Source: Straminergon stramineum
Lineage: Eukaryota; Streptophyta; Bryopsida; Hypnales; Calliergonaceae
Length of the DNA stretch: 64,000 nt
Assembly (NCBI GenBank): GCA_963920665.1
Contig: OY987272.1
Coordinates: 5,709,001-5,773,000, forward strand
Direction: 5' to 3'
A program made the position numbers and the translations under genes. The notes beneath the pieces are model-generated. The model did no database searches. It was not told the DNA's origin and saw nothing but the letters and a program-made list of their open reading frames with translations. This document shows positions 1 to 10,897 of this stretch, in pieces; positions within the stretch are counted from its first letter, which is position 1; every line of letters starts with the position of its first letter.

Positions 1-539
1 CTGTACAATTCATGACATGTATGTGTGCAATTTCAAATATGATGTACATCTAGTACAGTGTTAGAGGAGGTAGTCTTTGTATTTGGCTTACAATATAATG
101 AGTGAAAGGAATGTGCTTGTTTAGGGTCTTCATTTGGGAAGTAGTAGTATCATGGATGCACATGCTGGCATGTTTAGAACAAGGATCATGTGTCGAAAAA
201 GAAGTCTACTTTGACTTTCTAGAGTATAGAAAATTGCTTTGGTAGACCACATCCTGTTTGTCCTTCATGTCTATGAAAATGTTTTTTCCTTGTTTCTGGA
301 CATAGTACGTCTTTTACAGTGTCCATGATAGCATTGTGAAGTCAACTATGGCAGGCTTCCGGCAGCTATGTGTACAGTAGTTTGCCACTTCCAATGTTGA
401 GTTTTGTGATGGTTTTGTGCAAAACCAAAGTCTTAACGTGTTCCATGTGTGTCATTGCATCTTGTTGCAGTAGGAGGGCTTCTTCAACTTTCTTCCAAGG
501 CTCTTAGCCCTATGTGAAGCTAAAGAAGCATATACAACC
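1..539. other. 5' flank of the CACTA element, no gene seen
   Basis: No coding frame or RNA gene is recognisable. By position this should be the leader and possibly the 5' subterminal part of the CACTA element that follows. I could not find a clean CACTA terminus, so the left boundary may lie outside the window. Confidence 0.4.
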
Positions 540-2348
540 ATGGTGCGTGAAGCCCCGCTACAAGGGGCCCGAATTAGAATCAACCACGATGGTCGAGTTC
601 TCCGCCACATTCCCGTGTCAGACCTCATCCTTCAAACAGAGTTGAGGGTGGCAACGGAGATGGATTTGCAGAATTATCGTTGCCCTTGCCGGACTTGTCA
701 TGGAGGGCCACGCCGTGCCATAGACACTATTAGAAAACATCTTTGTGAGAGGGGTCGAGATGACTTCCTTATGAAGTCGATGGTCGGAGGGGACCCTCCA
801 GATGGTTATCCTCATAATGGCATTTGGGTAGAAGACCAAGCTTATGGTGATGATGTCATTGACAATGACGCAGATATTGAAGGCAACAACATTGGCGTTG
901 CAGACAACATCCAAGACAATGAAATGGAGGATCACAATGTTGGCTTCGTACCACATGACGAAGACAATGCAATGGATGTTGGACATGATGTTGAACGGCA
1001 AGTCTTAGAGGCTTTTGATCGTGGCGACACATTGCATGTAGCTACCATGGCGTTTGAGCCCATCCTTGAGTCCATAGAGGCGGATGAAGAAGATGATAGA
1101 GTGGATAATATGGAACGTCTGTACGAGCACGCCACCACCCCAGTGTACTTGGATGCAACTTGTAGTATTCTCTCAGCCACCATCATCATCATGAATATGT
1201 GTGCAGTCTTTCATGTAAGTAACAAGTTTGCGGATGAATTGTTGCAGTATTTGTCATCGGACTTGCTACCACAAGGCAATAACATGCCAAGTAGCCATTA
1301 TGAGGCTAAGAAGATGATGAAGAAGTTGGGCGTAGAGTACAACAACATCCACGCTTGCCCAAGTGGATGTGTGCTATATGAGGCGGAGCATGTAGAGCTG
1401 AGCACTTGTCCTAAGTGCACTAAATCACGATGGTTGGAGGGCTCAAATTCCATACCAACGAGAGTAATTCGGCATTTTCCCTTGATTCCAAGGTTGAGAC
1501 GCATGTTTTGATCTTCAGAGTTGGCCCAGATGTTGACCGGTTGGACGAAGCATGTCAGTGAAGATGGCATCATGTGTTCAGTGGTGGATAGCCTTGCTTG
1601 GAAGCATGTCAATTCAGACACTGTCTTTGCCAACTTTGGTGCTGAAGACAGGAATTTACGTCTGGCATTGGCATTGGATGGCGTGAACCCTTTCAAATTG
1701 AGCAACACCACTTGGTCTACATGGCCCGTGCTCATATTGATTTATAACTTTGAGCCATGGTTTGTAACTAAGAAGTTCTTTATTTCATTAAGCATTCTCA
1801 TTTCAGGGAAACATTCCCCAACTTCGAAGAACTTGGATGTGTTTTTGCGACCACTACTTCGGGAGCTACATGCCCTTTGGCAAGGGGTTGCAGCGCAAGA
1901 TTTCTCTAAACCTGCAAGTTCAAGGCAATTCATCATGTGGGGGTTGTTGTTGTGGACTATATCTGATTTTCCAGCGTATGGCCTCATCTCCAGTCTTTGT
2001 TGCAAGGGTTATAGAGGATGTCCAGATTGTGGACCTCAAACAGATTCTAGAATGGCGCGGACGGGTGATGTCCGCGCAGATCGAAGTGTAAGAGGGTCCA
2101 AGATTGTTTATGGTGGCATACGCAGGTATTTACGTCGTAATCATCCATACCGTCGGAATCTTCGGTTCAATGGTTGCACAGAGCATCGTAGTAGACTAGC
2201 TCGAATGACCGGTTCAGACGTCATCCGATATGCTGCATTGCGGCAATCATATCTGGATTTGGGTGGGAAAGAAGATGGACCAGACGACCCAGTTTGTTTT
2301 ACTGGGGTGAAAAGGCTTTCTGCTTTATACGAACTTGACTACTTTCAG
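540..2348 (+). pseudogene. CACTA transposase TNP2, N-terminal part, one in-frame stop
   Basis: The first ATG (540) lies in a good context (ACCATGG). Residues about 47-100 contain CPCRTC followed by a HLCERG stretch, matching the transposase-associated domain. A long acidic linker follows. From about residue 195 the TNP2 core begins, with the recognisable blocks HYEAKKMMKKLG, HACPSGCVLY and CPKC. A TGA at 1509-1511 interrupts the conserved stretch between LRRMF and SSELAQML; the same frame then continues through AWKH, WPVLILIYN and SDFPAYG, all typical of TNP2. The block ends at DYFQ, where CAG is followed by GTGAGC, a plausible splice donor. The TGA fits a CGA (Arg) codon changed by one C-to-T transition at a CpG. 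Confidence 0.88.
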
Positions 2349-2501
2349 GTGAGCATTTTATAGCTTCTATAACTTAGGTTGTACGGTGACGCACTTGTGA
2401 TGTAAATTCCGATGTTGTAGACGCCGTAGGTGTGCACAGTTGTACTCTGTGTCTAACAATGAAGATGTCCACTTCTGGAGCATCTTCTAGAACGGCACAT
2501 T
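2349..2501 (+). pseudogene. Broken junction zone of the CACTA transposase
   Basis: Between the end of the first block and the LDVIHCEKN motif no frame stays open. One frame reads NNEDVHFWSIF and then stops at 2488, while another reads LLERHI straight into LDVIHCEKN. This suggests a small indel around 2487, with an intron of uncertain acceptor before it (candidates after 2420 or 2439). Confidence 0.5.
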
Positions 2502-2828
2502 TTGGACGTCATACACTGTGAGAAGAATTTGTGCGAGAATATAGTGAAGACACTTCTTGCTATGAACGACAGCCCTGGAAGTCGAGTTGATGCACAAGAG
2601 TTGGGGATTCGCGAAGAAATTTGGCTACAAGATCCATGTCGTCGACAAGATGATTTTTACATGCCCCATGTGCCTTACATCATGACCCCAGAAGAGCGAA
2701 CGGAATTCATGGACATTATATGCAAAATTTGCACCCCAACAAACTACGTGGGGTCCATTCACAAACGATTCCAAGATGGAAGACTTCAGTACATGAAGAC
2801 ACATGACTACCACATGCTTATGCAACAA
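2502..2828 (+). pseudogene. CACTA transposase TNP2, C-terminal core exon
   Basis: This block starts with LDVIHCEKNLCENI, the counterpart of the LDVMHIEKN signature of plant TNP2 proteins, and continues with an LGIREEIW segment and a KICTPTNYVGS segment. It stays open to ATG CAA CAA, directly followed by GTGAGC, a probable splice donor at phase 0. No start codon is expected because this is an internal exon. Confidence 0.8.
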
Positions 2829-3167
2829 GTGAGCCACACAATCCCATGGTAGTTGTTATAAGTGAATGCTGTCTACACAACCCACCAATGCAAACGTCTA
2901 GAAAATCCACTAGTGGGCTCATGATGAGCATGCTTTGTCCATGATACTGTTGTAGTAGACACTTTGCTAGAAGCGTTGTTGTCTGTTACAACACTCAACT
3001 GGATAGACTGTGTCTGACTGCGCTAGTTGAATAGACATAGAGCTTGTCCATTTCAGTGAAAACTTTCTTGTTAGACATCTATGGTTGAAGTGGAAGCCTT
3101 CAATTAGCTGATGTAGGTCACATAATAGGCCACATGTCTTTAATGAAGTAATTTATGTTGCATGCAG
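2829..3167 (+). other. Probable intron of the CACTA transposase
   Basis: The stretch begins GTGAGC and ends TGCATGCAG. Joining the flanking blocks here keeps phase 0 and places DUF4218 directly after the TNP2 core, as in the family. No other feature is seen inside. Confidence 0.6.
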
Positions 3168-3714
3168 ATTTTACCAGTGGCAGTCCGAAACATCTTGGAC
3201 GAGAACGTGAGACTGGCTATTATAAAAATTAGCAGAGTCTTCCAACGACTATGTGAAAAAGAAATCAGAGAGGCAGACAAAGATGACATCATGGATGATG
3301 TGATCATGGCAATATGCTTGTTGGAAAAGGAGTTTCCAACTTTTTTGAACATCATGACACATCTTCCAGTACACCTTGTGCAACAATTATTTGTATGTGG
3401 ACCAATGCATTGTAGATGAATGTATCCTATAGAATGGTACATGAAGACACTCAAAGATTATGTCCGCACGTATGCCCGACCAGAAGGCAGCATAGCAGAA
3501 GGATATCACAATGAAGACACTCTTGGCTTTTGCACGGAGTACATGAAAGATTTTCGAGGAACGCAGCACTGGGTATGGGACGCAGAAGAAGACTCCATCA
3601 TGAATGATGAGGTCATACGGAGCAAGGCACCAAAGAAGCACCCCATGTCAGATGAATTACGTTTGTTGGTACATGCATTTGTCATTGACAACGCCGCGTG
3701 CTTGGAGTCTTGGC
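3168..3714 (+). pseudogene. CACTA transposase, DUF4218 part, one in-frame stop
   Basis: The translation opens ILPVAVRNIL and continues with LLEKEFPTFLNIMTHLPVHL and a CGP motif, which is DUF4218. A TGA at 3417-3419 replaces the tryptophan normally found before MYPIEWYMK; TGG to TGA is a single G-to-A change. The frame then runs through LKDYVR and RPEGSIAEGY to 3713, ending at TGG C followed by GTGAGTAAG, a strong donor. Confidence 0.85.
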
Positions 3715-4000
3715 GTGAGTAAGTTGAACAAAGTCAATCATGATGTTCTTGTGTCAATTGTGATGTTGTCTCTGTCCTATCCATGTGTTTGACAAGATAC
3801 TTAGCATTGTCGAGGAATGTCTAATGTCTGAATGCTTTTAGGGCATCCTAGATTCCTTTCATCATTGTCTTGCATATTAGTAATTGGAATTTATTACCAA
3901 TGCTCTTGGATACGACGTTAGTTTCAATGCGGGTGTTTCTCACTAAACATATGCCAACTTTTTGCACTTCATATTGGAGATCTTTTTAAAATATGTAGAG
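3715..4000 (+). other. Probable intron of the CACTA transposase
   Basis: It starts GTGAGTAAG and ends ATGTAGAG. Splicing after C at 3714 onto GG at 4001 restores an arginine codon and leads into VDSMNREYIEAR in frame. Confidence 0.6.
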
Positions 4001-4853
4001 GGTTGATTCCATGAATAGGGAGTACATTGAGGCAAGGAGTCAAAGATGGGAGCAGTGCGAAGAGTTTCATCGGCATTCAAGGCGTTCACATCCTCGGAGA
4101 ACTGTCCAGTATCCTCAAGAATTGAGTGACTTCCCCCCTTTCACGCAATGGTTGATATCTACCGTGAAAGAAGCAGAGCGTTCTGGACGTCATGTTTAGC
4201 AAGATGTGTTGTAGTACTCGCAACCCCCTCAACGAAATGCAACATCACATCGTCAAATGTATTGTCATGGTATGCATCTGCGTGTCCGTAGTGCGGAAGG
4301 TGGTCTTGTTACACAAGATTCATGTGTTGTCGCATCTTTTCGCCGGCAATGTCGTTGGGGTCTTTTGAACGGGAGGCCTCGTGAAGTTTCACAGGAGTAT
4401 GTAGGATACATTGAGGAAATATTGGTTTTAGATTACCGAAATCATTGTGTTACCATCCTGCTTTGCGATTGGGTGCGTGGGGCTCGAGACGCGCGTTTTC
4501 CAAGTATTGAACGGGACCGGTACGGCTTTAGTGTGGCAAACTTCAATAACATGGACGGGCAAGTCCATGCTGATTCATTTGCCTTTCCACTTCATTGCCA
4601 ACAAGTGTTTTTCTCAAATGATCGGCATCGACGAGGGTGGAAAGTAGTGTGCCGAATTGTTGTTAGAGGAAGACGTGGAGCAATCCACTTTGATGAAGAC
4701 ACTCCAGACATTCTGCAATTGCGAAACGATGGTGACTTTGCTGGCTTGCAGCCAGTGGTAGCTGAATCAGACCCTATTAGACATCCCATGGATGTCGAAG
4801 AAGATGTTAGAGACATCCTTGGAAACAATGTTGTGTCCGACGATGAAGCTTGA
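4001..4853 (+). pseudogene. CACTA transposase, DUF4216 part, two in-frame stops
   Basis: The first part includes FPPFTQWLISTVKEA, the linker that precedes DUF4216 in these proteins. TAG codons at 4197 and 4212 fall in an otherwise continuous frame; both fit CAG (Gln) changed by C-to-T. From 4257 the DUF4216 domain is intact: GYIEEILVLDY, CDWVRGARD, YGFSVANFNN, QQVFFSNDRHRRGWKVV. The frame ends with an acidic tail and a TGA at 4851. Confidence 0.85.
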
Positions 4854-6000
4854 TTGACATTGTCCCTGGTACACATAGCATGGGGTTGTCTAACACATAG
4901 ACATCTGCGCGGACATCATGAGAATACCGTAGACGATATGTATGTCTTACTGCATATTTTAGTGCATGTTTCAGTGCTCCCAAAACATTCATATGACATT
5001 GCCAATTTGCATTGAAGGTGCCTCATGTGAACCCTCTACGCAATGCACGTCTTTGTAGTTTCCCACATCATCATGCTCCTCCATGCCACTTGTTCTTATA
5101 ACTTTTGTATTAGACTATTAAGAGCACTCATGAACCTTTCCCTATGGAAATTTATAGTTGGAAATCATCTTCCATGGTGAACACCCTAAACATCATAGTA
5201 AAGTTTCATGCTTTAGACATTGCATAAGCTAAATTCTTGTAAATTCAATGCACGTCATCTCAGACAAACATACCTTATGTTGAAGTGCACATGTGCAAGA
5301 CAATGAAGACTGCCATGCCCCATTGAATGTCTTAGGGAATGTTCGTATTGCCTTATCCTAATCTCATCATCAACATCCTCTTGTCTCATGTGCCTCAATG
5401 TAAATACCCGAATATTAATAGGAAGATCACCCTCAACGCCAATAGGTCCTCTGAGACATCATTTACAACATTAAACGTCTATGTGGATGTCTTTTGGGAC
5501 GTCTTGAAGTTGCTCATGGCATTCCAGAGAAGGCCATCAGAATGGTTGAACTAAGAATTTGCTGACATGGCAGTGTCTGCCAAGTCAGCATTTGGTTGCC
5601 ACGTCATCTACCACGTCATCACTTTTTAACATACCTTGCCCAAAAAATGCTGCCCAACTCTTTTTTTCAAGCGGGCAGCGTTGTTATTTAAAAATATAAT
5701 AATGTAAATGAAAATGACCCACGGTCAAAGTGGGTCCCCACTGCTGACGTGTCAAATATTGTTTTTTCAGACAACCATTTGAACATGATGATGTCAGGCA
5801 CCATCTCAACGTCAAAGTGGATGCAAATAGCAACACCACCATGTTTTTTCACGCGAATTTCCCTTTTTCATCTCCAACATCCACTTCAACTCCTAGTAGA
5901 CGTAGAGATGTACAAGAAGACATGTCGACACCAAGTTGGACATAAAGTGTCCAGGCCTTAGAAAGGAGCATGTCAACGCCCGACACCAAAAAAAACATAA
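4854..6000. other. 3' flank or subterminal region of the CACTA element
   Basis: No gene seen. The region between about 5550 and 5760 is richer in G+C than its surroundings and packed with short inverted and repeated motifs (a hairpin at 5560-5590, repeated CACGTCATC, and GACCCAC...GTGGGTC at 5716-5736), as expected of subterminal repeats of DNA transposons. The right end was not located. Confidence 0.4.
5560..5590. repeat. Hairpin with 14-bp stem
   Basis: TGCTGACATGGCAG and CTGCCAAGTCAGCA form a stem with one mismatch around a TGT loop. It lies in the presumed subterminal region of the CACTA element. Confidence 0.7.
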
Positions 6001-7465
6001 TTTCTTCCTGTGAAAATCATTCACATTAAGTATAGAAGGACTTTTGTATGGATTATTATGAATTGTCACAATGTCAACACTATGTATTTAAGCTTGTTTT
6101 TTGAATATATGAACTTCTATAAGGAAAAAAATGGACGCTACAATACGTAGATATGATAATAAGTGTTCCAAATTGATGATTCACATATCATAGATGTATG
6201 GCAATCGTGAGTTATGGACTTTTTTATCATTTGAAATGGTATATATTTTAAAATGTCCTTTTCAAAGCCTTACTTTATTATTTCTTCATTTTTATATTGG
6301 CTAATCCCTTTAGTATGGAAACCTCTATGTGGGTGTGCTTTTCAATGGAACATTATACAAGAATATGGGATCATTTCTAAAATATAGTTATTTTGAATTT
6401 TGCCATTTTTAAAAGCATCCAAATTGTAGATTGAAACTCCAATAAAGATTTAAAGCCTACAACCTTTGTATGCTTTATCCATACCCATCTAATTCAAATG
6501 TACACATTCTTCCACCTTTGTAGGGTACTATAGCATATGGAATAGCTTAGAGCTTAGAGCTTAGAGCTTGCCTGTGGACTTTGAGGGACTTTCATAGATA
6601 GGGACTTTGCCACTTTCAATCCACTCAACTATGCATACATCTAAAATTATGCCAAAACTTCTTTGTCTTGTATCATTTGTAGTGTTATTGTATCATCTTG
6701 TGAAAGTCTTACAAGCAAGGAGTACCTTTTTCCTTCTATGTTTGTTTCCAAACATGTTAGTGTGTATTTTGTCAATACTAACCATTCCTAACCTCCTTTG
6801 TCCTTGTTTCAATACATGTATAAGCTAGTGGTTTCACAAGTACCAAAAGAGCTGCTAACTTAGAACCGCTAAAAAATTGCTTTTGATTTTAGGATTGTTA
6901 TGTGAAATTTGTCAATATTCTAGGAGCATTGATAAAGCTTGATACAAGGAGAGAGGTAAAGATGATGAAGCAAGATAAGACCAGTTTTAGACTTTGCAGA
7001 CACTTACTACATTAGATTTATAAGTTATCAAGCCATTTATGTTCATAAATTCAGAAGTTATTAGAGCATTTAAGAAATTTATTTTGGAAATTTTAAAGTA
7101 GTTCTTTGAAAATATTTTGGAAGTTCTAATAGAAGTTATTATAATAACTTAAAAGTTAGTAGAGGTAGCCGATGAAAATATAATTAATTGATATTAGCTA
7201 AAAGTAAGTCCCAAACTTACAATGGATCTTTGAAAGAACCCAAATTGGTAAAAACTTTGGAGTTGACTTAAACTCCAAAAGGTATATATAGTAGCAGGGT
7301 TGCTATTTTGTGAGTGTGAGCTTGTAAACTTGTGAGCTTGTAAGCATATAATTTATTAGAGATTCCATCTAAAAATTTTGGTCAAAATTTATTATTTTTG
7401 ATAAATTTTAGTACATATTGTCATGGACCTATTACCATGGACCTATTACCCTAATGCCTTGAACA
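6001..7465. other. AT-rich intergenic DNA
   Basis: No gene is supported. Two trivial tandem repeats are visible: GAGCTTA-type heptamers near 6545-6570, and CATGGACCTATTAC twice at about 7423-7452. Confidence 0.5.
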
Positions 7466-7845
7466 ACCTTAATGTGCTACTTATTGGACTTTGTTAGATT
7501 TAAAGAAGAAAAAAATTGGTGATTAATTAGGATTTGTTTGAAATCAATTGAGGTTTCTTCTTAAAGAATTTGATTTTTATAGTCACTCCCCTCTTTTTGT
7601 TGGGTACCTCTTGGCGCCAAGAGGAGCCCTAGCCACAGGAAAAAAAACTTTTAATTTTTTTTTAAATCTTTTTTTTCCCTCAAAGCTAGGGGTGATCTTC
7701 TCAATGCCAAGAGGTACCCAACAACAAGAGGGAAGTGATTATATCTCAATGGAACAACCTCAATTGATTTCAAATGAATACAAATTAATAACCAATTTTT
7801 TTCTTCTTAAAATCTAAAAAAGTTCAATAAGTAGCACATCAAGGT
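7466..7845. repeat. 380-bp foldback (long inverted repeat)
   Basis: The left arm (about 7466-7645) and right arm (about 7665-7845) are inverted copies. Matching blocks include TGTGCTACTTATTG, GAAGAAAAAAATTGGT, GAAATCAATTGAGG and TTGTTGGGTACCTCTTGG. The loop is an A/T-rich run of only about 20 bp. Arms of about 175 bp with a tiny loop fit a foldback MITE or a recent inverted duplication; the transcript would form a long hairpin RNA. Confidence 0.8.
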
Positions 7846-8412
7846 GGCGAGTGCTTGATCCTCCTTTCAGCACTGAGAGGTTCCAAGCAACAAAAGGAGA
7901 GTGATTAACCAAAGGACCATCTAATCAAAGATAGAAGAATTGGGCCCCGGGAGATCCTAGAAGATGGCAATGGTCAACTAATCAACAATTTGGTGTAACT
8001 AAGTTCATTCCTTCCAAAAATAATCCCTAACAACCAAATATTTTCTTCTAAAATCTTAACAAGTTCAGTTTCCAACACATCAAGACAGAAATATAGGTAT
8101 CCCCCGTCGGCTCTAAGAGGATCTACACTACTATAAGATAGTGATCAACAAAAATGAAATTTGGTGCAACTAAGCTCTTTCCACATATAATGAATTCCGA
8201 TCAATGGTACCCTCCCATTGACCCTTAGAAGATTTATGATGCTACAAGACATTGATCATCCAAAATAAAATTCATTGTGCCGAAGATCATTAGTTATAAA
8301 AATAGTTCTTATCAAGAATTTTTTTTCTAAAATCTAAACAAGAAAAAGTTATTGCTACCCTCCCATTAGCCCGAGAGGACCCAAGCTATTATAGGACAGG
8401 GATCAACCAATA
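7699..8412 (+). repeat. Decayed tandem repeat, about five units
   Basis: A phrase of the kind AGAGG-ACCCAAGCTA-ATAGGACAGTGATCAACCAA recurs, heavily mutated, at about 7699, 7857, 8098, 8209 and 8353. Several units are joined by TTCTAAAATCTAAACAAG-like spacers (7806, 8042, 8323). The first unit is the right arm of the 380-bp foldback, so the two structures are related. Confidence 0.6.
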
Positions 8413-10740
8413 TTCTATACAAACTTATTTCCATCTCCATTCATCTTTCACATCAATTGAGTTCATCATTTTCATAATGTATATTTTTCATATTTTAGAC
8501 AAAATTGTAAATTGTAAACTTCATCTCAACTCTACATAATATTGATATTCTACATAAAATTCATGGCAATAGGTACTAGATATCCACGGTAATAGGTTTG
8601 TAGGAATAGGTACTCAAATTTACTAGAAGTAGTAAATTTGGACCAAATTTTTTCAAAAGAATCTATTTTTAGAAATATTATTCCATTTTCTAGTGCTTCT
8701 TCAAATTTCTAAGCTCAACGCTCACATAATCCTTGCTCAAAGCTCATAGGCTCATAAAATAGCACTACTGCATCAAAGGGTAGTTTGTTTCAATTCCATC
8801 TTAGAGCTATCAACAATTTAGTTAATCCTTTTAAGTTGTCCCTACTTTGACTTAACAACCTTTTTAAGAATGAAAATCACAAGGCAAGGGGGGGATTTTT
8901 TTTCCCAAATTGTCAACCCACTTAGTCAAAATAAAATAAAAAATTAATTCACAATATGTAGTACAAAACTTTTGAGTTAAGAGGATTCGAAGTCTTATAG
9001 TTTAGACATGCTAGGAGCAAAAAAATTAATTTTCTTCACTTTAAATGCTTATATCTTGTTATTGATATGGTAAAAACTTTCAAAATTTCTTCTAGACATT
9101 CTCATACTCTATATTAGTCTAGCGCAAGGTCTTCCAATAGATTTTGAATATTCCAAAGAAATAAAATTTTCAATTCTTCATTACTTGCATTGAAATTGCA
9201 ATTTTGAGTGGTTTTTGACCCCAAAAAATGGCCTTAAGATTTTAGAGGTGAATTTCTTGAAAAATCCTATATCTATTCCCAAATCCCTATCCAATAATCC
9301 CCCCAATAACCAGAAATTGCCATAGCTAGCTTTGACCTAATATAAATGATGGATTGTCACTCCAAATGTCTTAAAAATTTTCCACAATGTAAACTAACTT
9401 GTCAAGTGTTTGAATATAAAATTTCACTAAAATTGAAGATACTATCCCACTTTGGTAGACATTTCTCCACTACTAACTTCTTGCGAATGCTGGATCTCTA
9501 TATACCAATTGTATTTTGTGCATAAATCATAGCTCTCATATATATTGTAGCCAAGTTTTTGATAAAAGGAAATAGATAAATTTAGAAAATTACCCTCCAA
9601 GTTTCATACACATATTAAAAAAACTCAATAACATTGAAGCTCGCAAGTACACACTTTGGGGATACCGTAGATTCCAAACACTCCCACTTTGAAGCCTCAT
9701 ATCTTCTTCTCCATACTATTTTTAGATCTAAAAATTGGTATCATGATAGATCAACTATCTAAAAAATCAGATCCAATTTTTGCCTTGATCAAATAGTTTA
9801 TCAAAATACAATCCTAAACTCCTCACATCAATGTTTCCTTCAATAATAAATCACCAACAAATGTACACCTTATCACCTAAATACATCCTACACCCCAAAT
9901 TCCAACAAAACTAAGAGAGAGACAAGAGACCAACCCTTGCCCTTTAAGTTGCCAACGACAACCCTAAGAAGCTAGTTGCCAAACACCTAACAAGAACTCC
10001 CAATACTACACACATCCTTTAACATACAAAGATGCCTACTTCAATTAGTAGACAACCCACATTACAACAACTTCTACAAACTTAGACTCCAAAAGTAAAT
10101 TTTCTAAATAAATTGGACATAACAATTAGAGACTAGTCCATTTACAAACTCAAGAACATTAAGTCAATAGAAATTGCACAAATTCAAAAAATATTGAAGT
10201 AGATTTTATAGACGGATAGGATTTAAGGCCAAATTCTTCAATCGAATTATGAAAATAGGACAAACTACAACAAAAGTAAAAATAGGGGTCCAAAGCACAA
10301 TTTTCACTTGGAATAAAACAAACAACCACAAAAATCCCAATAGACTTCAACAACTTCTCCAAAAGAATCTATCAAGATAACAATATTGATTAGAAGGACT
10401 CATTTTAGACACTAGCCTAAAAATAGAGCCTAAAGTAAATCCATTCTTTAATATAGCAACATACATTAGACTAATTATAAATATAAGAGTCATGTTGTTA
10501 TTTAAAGAAAAAAAAAGAAACTTCAAATAAAAATAATATCAATAATAACTTCAATAAAAAAATTTGTAACAATTGTAAATGGGATAAAACTAAAAATCTA
10601 CATTGCTCCAAGATCTAAAATACCCCCAAACACCTTTACCCATAATGTGATAGAATTTTACTTTTATTCTTTTTCTTTTTGTAAAATCTCTATTAAACAT
10701 TATATTTAATCAATGATTTACTCTTTCTATTTGAATACAT
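8413..10740. other. AT-rich intergenic DNA
   Basis: No gene, RNA or clear transposon end was recognised over about 2.3 kb. Frames are short and lack family motifs. Confidence 0.5.
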
Positions 10741-10746
10741 TGATAT

Positions 10747-10754
10747 TATATAAA
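10747..10754 (+). promoter_or_regulatory. Candidate TATA box of the F-box gene
   Basis: TATATAAA lies about 150 bp upstream of the ATG at 10898, leaving room for a leader of about 110-120 bases. Surrounding DNA is AT-rich, so the call is tentative. Confidence 0.4.
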
Positions 10755-10897
10755 GAAGAAGATTATATATATTTCAAACAATATTATATTGTCTCACTCT
10801 CTTACTCGAGTCTAGGTTGCATCTTATTGAAGACTTAAACCACTTAAGTACAAAGCAAAATTGTTTTTTAAGACAAGAGAGTATTCATTTTGATAAG

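Larger units (their letters stand above)
540..4853 (+). mobile_element. Decayed CACTA (En/Spm) DNA transposon, coding part
   Basis: A TNP2-type transposase gene can be followed across four exon-like blocks (540-2348, about 2463-2828, 3168-3714, 4001-4853). In order they carry a transposase-associated cysteine domain, the TNP2 core (Transposase_21 family), DUF4218 and DUF4216, the usual layout of autonomous plant CACTA elements. Proposed introns begin GTGAGC, GTGAGC and GTGAGT; the second joins in phase 0 and the third in phase 1. The frame is broken by stops at 1509, 3417, 4197 and 4212 and by a zone around 2421-2500 where no single frame stays open. The element is therefore a dead copy. Terminal CACTA repeats were not identified, so the full element is larger than these limits. 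Confidence 0.9.

Noticed and set aside
5560..5590. Helitron 3' end hairpin
   Set aside because: There is a good hairpin but no CTRR terminus within the expected distance, and the setting is that of a CACTA subterminal region.
9900..10100. Resemblance to the right end of the solo-LTR-like insertion (CCCACAT-ACAACAAC context)
   Set aside because: The match is short and lies in low-complexity A/C-rich DNA; no TG end or target duplication was found.
10817..10897. N-terminal extension of the F-box protein
   Set aside because: The extra 27 codons have no ATG; the first ATG at 10898 directly precedes the F-box.
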